Source of the DNA: Anaerolineales bacterium | GTDB lineage: Bacteria; Chloroflexota; Anaerolineae; 4572-78; J111 | DNA: 6,191 bases | Assembly (NCBI GenBank): GCA_012032575.1 | Contig: JAAUSP010000462.1 | Location: 1 to 6,191, forward strand | Direction: 5' to 3' | In this document: positions 1-6,191 of the stretch, one piece after another | Position numbering within the stretch: the first letter of the stretch is position 1 | How the letters are laid out: every line of letters starts with the position of its first letter | Notes under the pieces: model-generated | Database searches by the model: none | What the model saw: only the letters and a program-made list of their open reading frames with translations | Told to the model about the DNA's origin: nothing | Made by a program: the position numbers and the translations under genes

Positions 1-543
1 GGCTTCGCCGCGCTTGATCATAATGGAAAGCATCAATCAGGCGTAATTGCCGCTGGCGCAGGCCAGGGCCGAGGTATTGAGCGGCCCGGTGGTGCCAAAC
101 TCGATGGAAACCAGGCACGAGGCCGCGTTTGCCATCACACTGGTCACCAAAAAAGGAGTGATGGTGCGCGGTCCCTCGGCTATCAGTTGCCGGGTGCCTT
201 CTTCCATGGTGCTGAGACCGCCGCCGCCGGTGTTAAAAACCACCCCCACCCGATCCGAATTTTCGGGGGTGACTTCAAAGCCGGCGTGGGCCAGGGCTTG
301 CCGGGCAGTGGCAATGGAAAATTGGGTTGAGCGGGCCAGCCGTTTGGCGGTCTTTTTGTCCATCCACTCGGTCGGCTCAAAGCCTTTTACTTCGCAGGCA
401 ATTCTGATGGAGAAATCCGTTGGGTCAAAAAGGGTAATCGGGCCGGCGCCCGACATGCCCGCCTTCATATTCTCCCAAAAAGTTGTCACATCATTGCCAA
501 TTGGGCTAAGTGCCCCCATTCCGGTAATTACGACTCGCGTCAT
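1..543 (-). CDS. fabF: Beta-ketoacyl-ACP synthase II (KAS II), N-terminal part, with two compensating indels
   Basis: This enzyme condenses malonyl-ACP with a growing acyl-ACP in cytosolic type II fatty acid synthesis. The start is ATG at 543, with AAGGAG (549-554) five bases upstream. The N-terminus VVITGMGALSPIGN is the classic KAS opening. The motif GVVFNTGGGGL lies near residues 100-110, and the active-site cysteine is C162 in the motif ACASGNY, matching Cys163 of E. coli FabF. The frame then meets TGA at 37-39, but the family sequence resumes immediately. Adding one base between 39 and 40 and removing one A at 22-23 gives ALIDAFHMIKRGEA up to the window edge, which is a normal continuation of the nucleophile helix. 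I therefore treat it as one gene that continues beyond base 1, with two compensating errors or mutations 17 bases apart. The C-terminal half, with the two catalytic histidines, lies outside the window. FabB or a polyketide-type KS is possible but less likely. Confidence 0.9.
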
Positions 544-559
544 AGCTTCTCCTTAATAA

Positions 560-568
560 TTATCCACA
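560..568 (+). promoter_or_regulatory. Perfect DnaA-box 9-mer in the fabF leader
   Basis: TTATCCACA matches the consensus DnaA box exactly. It lies between the fabF promoter and its ribosome binding site, six bases from the latter. No second perfect box is nearby, so this is not an origin. It could be chance or a site for DnaA regulation of fabF. Confidence 0.3.
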
Positions 569-636
569 GGTTACGCTGATTATACAGGTAGAAATCTGTG
601 GGAATTCTTGTTTAGTTTGCCCCCAGTAAATGCAGG

Positions 637-665
637 ATTTTATTTGTCGCCACAAAGGAAGTCAA
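637..665 (-). promoter_or_regulatory. Sigma70-like promoter of fabF
   Basis: On the minus strand, TTGACT (660-665) lies 17 bases from TAAAAT (637-642), close to the consensus TTGACA-17-TATAAT. Transcription would begin near 630, giving a leader of about 87 bases before the fabF ATG. A second -10-like TATAAT at 579-584 has no good -35 partner. Confidence 0.6.
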
Positions 666-729
666 ATTGCGAAATCCCTTCTTGGTTGAACACCTAAACA
701 GTCCTTAAGTTGCGCGGTAACTACTTAGC

Positions 730-842
730 CATGTCATTTCGACCGAAGGGAGAAATCTCCGAAGCCGATGCAGCGCGATAGGGATACTTCGTGTCGGTCT
801 ACGGCCTCGAAACCTGTCCTGAGCCTGTTGAAGGATGACATG
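730..842. repeat. 113-bp element with 8-bp terminal inverted repeats
   Basis: The element starts with CATGTCAT (730-737) and ends with its exact reverse complement ATGACATG (835-842). Inside is a small hairpin, GGAGA-AA-TCTCC (749-760), and near the right end the string CCTGTCCTGAGCCTGTTGAA. It encodes no protein. It begins 12 bases after the ligA stop and fills most of the space to the fabF promoter. From memory, similar strings recur between genes in many environmental bacterial genomes, so I read it as a short non-autonomous interspersed repeat. No target-site duplication is evident. Confidence 0.55.
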
Positions 843-854
843 AGGGCTGAGCCG

Positions 855-3014
<2,160 letters not shown>

Positions 3015-3030
3015 GGCAGCTAAGGCACTA

Positions 3031-3063
3031 AATAAAAAGCGTCGCTTTCAAAGAAGCGACGCT
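3031..3063 (-). terminator. Intrinsic terminator after the SH3-protein gene
   Basis: On the minus strand, a perfect 10-bp GC-rich stem (AGCGTCGCTT/AAGCGACGCT, arms 3054-3063 and 3038-3047) with a 6-base loop runs straight into TTTTTATT. It lies 40 bases after the stop of the SH3-protein gene and separates that unit from ligA. Confidence 0.85.
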
Positions 3064-3103
3064 CATTATATTGGAATTTTTGGAATTTTCAATTATGTTT
3101 TAT

Positions 3104-3749
3104 TCAATTTGCGGCGGTTGGTTCGGCGGTGGGCGCACTTTGTTCGGTTCCGGGCGGCAGGGTGGGTTTGAGGAAATCTTGAGCCGCCCAGCCTTCGGCC
3201 CCGTTCGGCCCGCGCACAAACCACCAGACAATTTCTTCCTGATTTTCGTCGGCTTTGGGGCCGTCTAAAATCAGCACCACGCCCTCTTCGGGGGCCACAT
3301 CCAGGCGGGCGTTATTGGTGCCGGGGCCGGCCCGCAAGCTGACCCCCGCGCCTTCGGTGCCAATCACCAGGGCATAAACCCCTTTGGCCAATTCATTGGG
3401 TGGAGTCGGTACCGGCGTGACCGTAGGAATGGGGGTCGCGGTCGGTTCGAGTGTGACCACCGGCGGCAGCGTCGGGGTAACGTCAGCGGGTACGCTGGCG
3501 GTGGTAGTCACTTCAACAATGGGCTGGGTGGGGGCCAGGCCGGGAATAGCTTCCGGGGTGGGGGGTGATGGCTTGCTTGCGCAAAATATTCACCACGCCC
3601 AGGCCAATAAGGCCAATCACCAGCAGTCCGGCCAAAGCCCCCACCAGCACCCAGACCACCGGAAAACCAATTTCGGCGCTGCTTACCTCTTCTAAACGGC
3701 GAGGCCGCCGGGTTTGGCGAGTTTGCTGATCGCGCCAGTTATCTTTCAT
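3104..3749 (-). CDS. Membrane-anchored protein with Pro/Thr stalk and SH3-like domain (one-base frameshift)
   Basis: The exact function is unknown. As written, the frame from ATG 3749 ends early at 3513, but removing one base from the C6 run at 3560-3565 joins it to the downstream frame. The result is a coherent 214-aa protein with a stop at 3104-3106. Residues 1-27 are polar and Arg-rich (probably cytoplasmic). Residues about 28-56 form one Gly/Leu/Val-rich membrane helix. About 60-115 is a Thr/Pro-rich stalk (TPTP, EPTATPIPTVTPVPTPP). The rest resembles a bacterial SH3 domain (VSLRAGPGTNNA, VWWFVRGPNGAEGWAAQDFL), followed by a short tail. Such domains often bind cell-wall or extracellular ligands. 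AGGAG (3761-3765) is 11 bases upstream of the start. The gene follows the phosphatase by 86 bases with no clear promoter, so it probably shares that operon. The frameshift may be a sequencing error, a true lesion or slippage. Confidence 0.8.
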
Positions 3750-3775
3750 AAAGTAAGAATCTCCTATTGTTCAAA

Positions 3776-3835
3776 GTAGCAAGGTCGCAGGGTAGCAAAA
3801 AATAGCGTTTGCGACTTTGTTACCTTGCTACCCTG
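3776..3835. repeat. Palindromic GTAGCAAGG-type repeat, copy 1
   Basis: The right arm ACCTTGCTACCCTG (3822-3835) can pair perfectly either with CAGGGTAGCAA (3788-3798) or with GTAGCAAGGT (3776-3785), so two alternative hairpins compete. The arm touches the phosphatase stop codon (3836-3838). A related element follows the small membrane protein gene at 6031-6103. Confidence 0.7.
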
Positions 3836-5072
3836 TTATACTGCTTTGGTCACCAACAAGGTCAAATCATCGGGCTGTTCTTCGCCATTTCGGAAGTGGT
3901 CAACATCACTGACAATGATTTTGACTACTTCGCTGGCGGAGCGATGGCCTTCCCGTTTGACCATTTCGATCAGCTTATCCAGGCCGTACATTTCGCCGTC
4001 GCCGCGCCGGGTGGCGTCGGTGACGCCATCACTGTAGCAAACCAGCATATCCCCGGTTTGAAAGGTTAAACATTCTTCCTGGATAATTAAGTTAGGCAGT
4101 AACCCCAAAAAACGGCCCGGCGGGTTTAACAGACTGACCTCGCCGGTGGCGGCGTGGTAATAAACAGGCCGGTCATGTCCACCTCTCACGTAACGCATCT
4201 TGCGGGTGACATAGTTAAGGGTGGCATAAAAGGCGGTGACAAACATATCGTTGGTGGTCGAAACCTTGAGTAATAAGTTGTGGATGCGGTGAGCGGTTTC
4301 GCTGGGGGAGAGGTTGGCGTTGGTTTCACTGAGAAAAAGGGCACGCACCACGGCCATATAAATAGCCGCCTGAACACTTTTGCCCGATGCGTCGGCCATA
4401 ACGATGCCAATTTCATTCTGACCCATATCCACAATGTCGTACAGGTCGCCGCCAATCTCGCGGGCCGGGCGAGCCAGGGCAGCAAATTCAAAGCCGGGTA
4501 CCTGGGGAAAGGAGGTGGGCAGGATATTTTTGTGAACCTGAGCCGCAATTTCTAGGTCGCGCTTGAGCCGTTCGCGCCGCAGCAGTTCGGCCTGGGCTGC
4601 CCGCAGATCGTCAAGGGTGCGGGCCAACTCGTTGTTTTTAAGCTGTAGTTCGGCGATGGTAATCCGGTCAGTATCGCGCACACTGCGGGTAATGCCGCGC
4701 ATAATCGCCCGCGACACCGAAGGGTGGCGCGCCAGAATGTCGTTCAAGGTTTGTTCGTCAAGTTCAATTAAGCTGCAATCCGAGAGCGCCAGCACCGTAG
4801 CCGCGCGTGGGGCACGATCCAACACCCCCAGCTCGCCAAAAAACTCGCCAGGGCCTTTCATGCCCATGAAACTGCTCGCCTTGAGCCATCTGCTTGGTAA
4901 AAGCAACCTGGCCCTCTTGAATGATGTAAAAAGTGTACTCGAGTTGACCCTCGTAACAAATGATCGAATCGGCGGGGTAGGTGCGGGTAATAACAACACT
5001 CAATAAGGCGGCGAGTTCATCGGCGGGGAGAACGCCCAGCGCTAGCTCTAGCGCCGCTTGGATACTGCTCAA
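3836..5072 (-). CDS. Cyclic-nucleotide-binding domain fused to SpoIIE/RsbU-type Ser/Thr phosphatase (one-base frameshift)
   Basis: This is a PP2C-like phosphatase of the SpoIIE/RsbU class, which typically dephosphorylates anti-sigma-factor antagonists or other phosphoproteins in the cytosol. Removing one base of the AAA at 4869-4871 restores one 411-aa frame: GEQF joins MGMKGPGEFFGELGVL. Residues about 10-125 are a cNMP-binding fold that keeps E80 and R89 of the FGEL...PRAATV cassette, which contact the ribose and phosphate in CAP-type domains, so ligand binding is plausible. About 134-175 is a charged coiled coil. About 185-411 is the phosphatase, with metal-binding aspartates in GGDLYD (D209), ADASGK (D227), SDGVTD (D348, D352) and QPDDLT (D401, D402). 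The start is TTG at 5072: an in-frame TAA lies three codons upstream (5079-5081), and AAGGTGG (5082-5088) is nine bases away. It lies 15 bases after the response regulator gene. The ligand and substrate are unknown. The frameshift would remove the phosphatase if real. Confidence 0.9.
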
Positions 5073-5081
5073 TTCGTTTTA

Positions 5082-5088
5082 CCACCTT
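5082..5088 (-). promoter_or_regulatory. Ribosome binding site supporting the TTG start of the phosphatase
   Basis: AAGGTGG lies nine bases before TTG 5072 and overlaps the last base of the response-regulator stop codon (5088-5090). This suggests that ribosomes ending on the regulator restart on the phosphatase. Confidence 0.6.
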
Positions 5089-5519
5089 TACCAGGCCACA
5101 ACCAGCTCACGGGCCATGTTTTCTTCCCGCACCGCGGCCATCCCGCGAACCTGGCAAGCTTCAAGGATACTTTCGACCCGGTTGACCAACTGCTCTGGCG
5201 AAATCGGCTTGATCAGGTAATCTACGGTCATAGGGCCGCACTCAAAAGCCAGTCTCACTTCGCGGCGCATGCCCTTGGCGCTGAGAAAGACCACCGGCAC
5301 ATCCGGGGCTTCTTTGGCAATAATCCGGGCCGCATCGTAGCCGGTCATCATGGGCATGCGAATATCCAGAATAATGAGGTCAATCGGCTCCTCCCGGACA
5401 ATCTGCACCGCCTGAGCGCCATTAATAGCTTCGTGAACTTTGTGCTCGTTTTGCCGCAGGGCAAACGCAAACAGTTCCCGGCAGTCCCGGTCATCTTCGG
5501 CGTAAAGAATGTTCGACAT
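5088..5519 (-). CDS. Single-domain response regulator (CheY-like receiver)
   Basis: The 143-aa protein receives a phosphoryl group from a histidine kinase, which is not in this window. It has the acidic pocket D9/D10 (YAEDD), phospho-acceptor D52 (LDIRMP), switch Ser S80 (FLSAKG) and Lys K104 (LIKP). The spacing S80-K104 is two residues longer than the usual 22, from GPMTVDY where families commonly have GADDY. No DNA-binding or enzymatic output domain follows, only about 20 residues. The start ATG 5519 has GGAG (5526-5529) six bases upstream. It is the first gene of the unit with the phosphatase, so phosphorylation probably controls that enzyme by protein contact (inference). A stand-alone role with other partners is also possible. 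Confidence 0.93.
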   Translation of the reverse strand: MSNILYAEDDRDCRELFAFALRQNEHKVHEAINGAQAVQIVREEPIDLIILDIRMPMMTGYDAARIIAKEAPDVPVVFLSAKGMRREVRLAFECGPMTVDYLIKPISPEQLVNRVESILEACQVRGMAAVREENMARELVVAW

Positions 5520-5610
5520 ACCTGGCTCCGCTTCTGGGTTTAGCCGCCTGCCATTTTACTCCCATCCAGAGCCTTCGGCAAACCCGTTGTTAAATAACCT
5601 GACTAGCCAG

Positions 5611-5639
5611 AGTATAGCACGGTTTTTTTAACTTTACAA
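5611..5639 (-). promoter_or_regulatory. Sigma70-like promoter of the response regulator-phosphatase unit
   Basis: On the minus strand, TTGTAA (5634-5639) lies 17 bases from TATACT (5611-5616). Transcription would begin near 5604, about 85 bases before the response regulator ATG. Confidence 0.65.
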
Positions 5640-5661
5640 TGAAGCCCTTTTCTTGTGGCTG

Positions 5662-5707
5662 GACATAAATCAGGGAAGTTCAACGAATTACCCCTATTAT
5701 TTATGTC
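5662..5707. promoter_or_regulatory. Split 9-bp inverted repeat between divergent promoters
   Basis: GACATAAAT (5662-5670) and ATTTATGTC (5699-5707) are exact inverted copies 28 bases apart, in the AT-rich space between the two divergent promoters. A 10-bp palindrome, AGTTTAAACT (5713-5722), follows. These could be binding sites for a regulator of both directions. No known operator is recognised. Confidence 0.35.
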
Positions 5708-5749
5708 AATTGAGTTTAAACTAGCTTAAAATTTGTATTTGACTGACAC

Positions 5750-5778
5750 TTCACAATTTGTTCAATGTGTACTATAAT
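5750..5778 (+). promoter_or_regulatory. Sigma70-like promoter of the small membrane protein gene
   Basis: TTCACA (5750-5755) lies 17 bases from a perfect TATAAT (5773-5778). Transcription would start near 5785, about 30 bases before the ATG. Confidence 0.7.
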
Positions 5779-5816
5779 CCGCCTGATAGCCCAAACTCAG
5801 AAAAAAGAGGTACATT

Positions 5817-6032
5817 ATGGAATTAGATGCAAAAAAGAAGCAGGTGTTAGCCTTGGGGGCGATCATCGGCGCAATTTTGGGCGCTGGCGCAGCTTATCTG
5901 CTGGTAACAGCCCCGGCAAACACAGCCGATGGAGAAGAACCCCAACCCATCACCGCCACCGAAATCATCGGTTTGACCAGCCTGGTCGCCTCCCTCATCC
6001 GCCGCTTGGATGATTTTAGGCGCAGAACGTAA
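5817..6032 (+). CDS. Small single-pass membrane protein of unknown function
   Basis: The product is 71 aa and not assigned to a named family. A Lys-rich start (residues 2-8) precedes one hydrophobic, Gly/Ala-rich helix (about 10-31) with small-residue spacing (GAIIGAILGAGAAYLLV) that could pack against another helix. An acidic stretch (GEEPQP) and a second amphipathic region (about 46-62) follow, then a basic end (RRLDDFRRRT). The N-terminus could act as a signal anchor; there is no lipobox cysteine. GAGG (5807-5810) lies six bases before the ATG, and a strong promoter lies upstream, so I take it as a real gene. It diverges from the signalling unit, and whether it is linked to it is unknown. 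A repeat element starts at its stop codon. Confidence 0.8.
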   Translation: MELDAKKKQVLALGAIIGAILGAGAAYLLVTAPANTADGEEPQPITATEIIGLTSLVASLIRRLDDFRRRT

Positions 6033-6103
6033 CAGGTAGCAGGGTAGTAAAGTAGCAAGATTACAGAGATGTTACCTTGCTACTTGCTACTTAGTTACCT
6101 GTT
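6031..6103. repeat. Palindromic GTAGCAAGG-type repeat, copy 2
   Basis: Outer arms AACAGGTA (6031-6038) and TACCTGTT (6096-6103), and inner arms AAGTAGCAAG (6050-6059) and CTTGCTACTT (6076-6085), are exact inverted pairs, giving a long interrupted hairpin. Its first two bases are part of the TAA stop of the small membrane protein gene. No T-run follows, so it is a poor intrinsic terminator. It is related to the copy at 3776-3835. Confidence 0.7.
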
Positions 6104-6148
6104 TCTCTACTTCTCACATAAAATCCACACAACCTACCCGGAGAAACC

Positions 6149-6191
6149 ATGGCAAAAGATAAAAAGAAAAAGATTACAGCCTCGACCCCGA
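6149..6191 (+). CDS. Start of an unidentified gene, cut by the window edge
   Basis: ATG at 6149 has GGAG (6140-6143) five bases upstream. The 14 visible codons read MAKDKKKKITASTP, a very Lys-rich start with no recognisable domain. It follows the small membrane protein gene after 116 bases, mostly repeat. No function can be given. Confidence 0.55.
   Translation, partial: MAKDKKKKITASTP

Noticed and set aside
47..556. Plus-strand open frame of 169 codons opposite fabF
   Set aside because: It is the antisense shadow of the KAS gene, with no domain and no separate promoter seen.
560..568. Replication origin
   Set aside because: There is only one perfect DnaA box, with no cluster, no unwinding element and no dnaA or dnaN nearby.
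579..584. TATAAT as the main fabF promoter
   Set aside because: No acceptable -35 lies 16-19 bases upstream. The pair at 637-665 is much better.
4867..4999. Separate start for the phosphatase near 4999
   Set aside because: The first about 43 residues of that frame are out-of-frame reading of the cNMP domain. The frameshift explanation restores family sequence on both sides.
6031..6103. Intrinsic terminator after the small membrane protein gene
   Set aside because: A hairpin is present but it is AT-rich, interrupted and not followed by a T-run.

Overview
The window looks like a chromosomal segment of a moderately GC-rich, probably uncultured bacterium. Chloroflexota (Anaerolineae-like) is my best guess. 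The grounds are a membrane-anchored SH3 protein with a Thr/Pro-rich stalk, a KAS II with an FNTGGGG motif, housekeeping genes mixed with signalling genes, and several families of short palindromic or heptameric repeats of the kind I associate with such genomes. This assignment is inference, not proof.

Layout. Positions 1-543 (minus) hold the N-terminal part of a beta-ketoacyl-ACP synthase (fabF), cut by the window edge, with a good promoter at 637-665. Positions 730-842 hold a 113-bp element with 8-bp inverted ends, just downstream of ligA. Positions 855-2888 (minus) encode a complete NAD+-dependent DNA ligase whose linker before the BRCT domain is made of a heptamer repeat. Positions 2933-2991 hold a perfect 19-bp inverted repeat in the ligA leader, and 3031-3063 an intrinsic terminator. 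Positions 3104-3749 (minus) encode a membrane-anchored SH3-like protein. Positions 3836-5072 (minus) encode a cyclic-nucleotide-binding/SpoIIE-type phosphatase fusion. Positions 5088-5519 (minus) encode a single-domain response regulator. A divergent promoter region follows, then a 71-aa membrane protein (5817-6032, plus) and the first codons of another gene (6149 onward, plus).

How the genes work together. The response regulator, phosphatase and probably the SH3 protein form one minus-strand transcription unit from a sigma70-like promoter at 5611-5639 to the terminator at 3031-3063. The ribosome binding site of the phosphatase overlaps the stop codon of the regulator, which suggests translational coupling. 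The regulator and phosphatase look like a signalling module, with phosphotransfer and possibly cyclic-nucleotide input and Ser/Thr dephosphorylation output. ligA and fabF are separate housekeeping genes.

Two themes deserve attention. First, three genes carry single-base indels that break otherwise clear reading frames: fabF has two compensating ones, and the SH3 gene and phosphatase have one each. I infer base-calling or assembly errors more readily than decay, but the reads must decide. Second, at least four short repeat families sit at gene or domain borders: inside the ligA linker, in its leader, just after its stop, and directly at the TAA stop codons of two other genes. I found no CRISPR array, rRNA, tRNA or transposase gene, and no clearly new multi-gene system.
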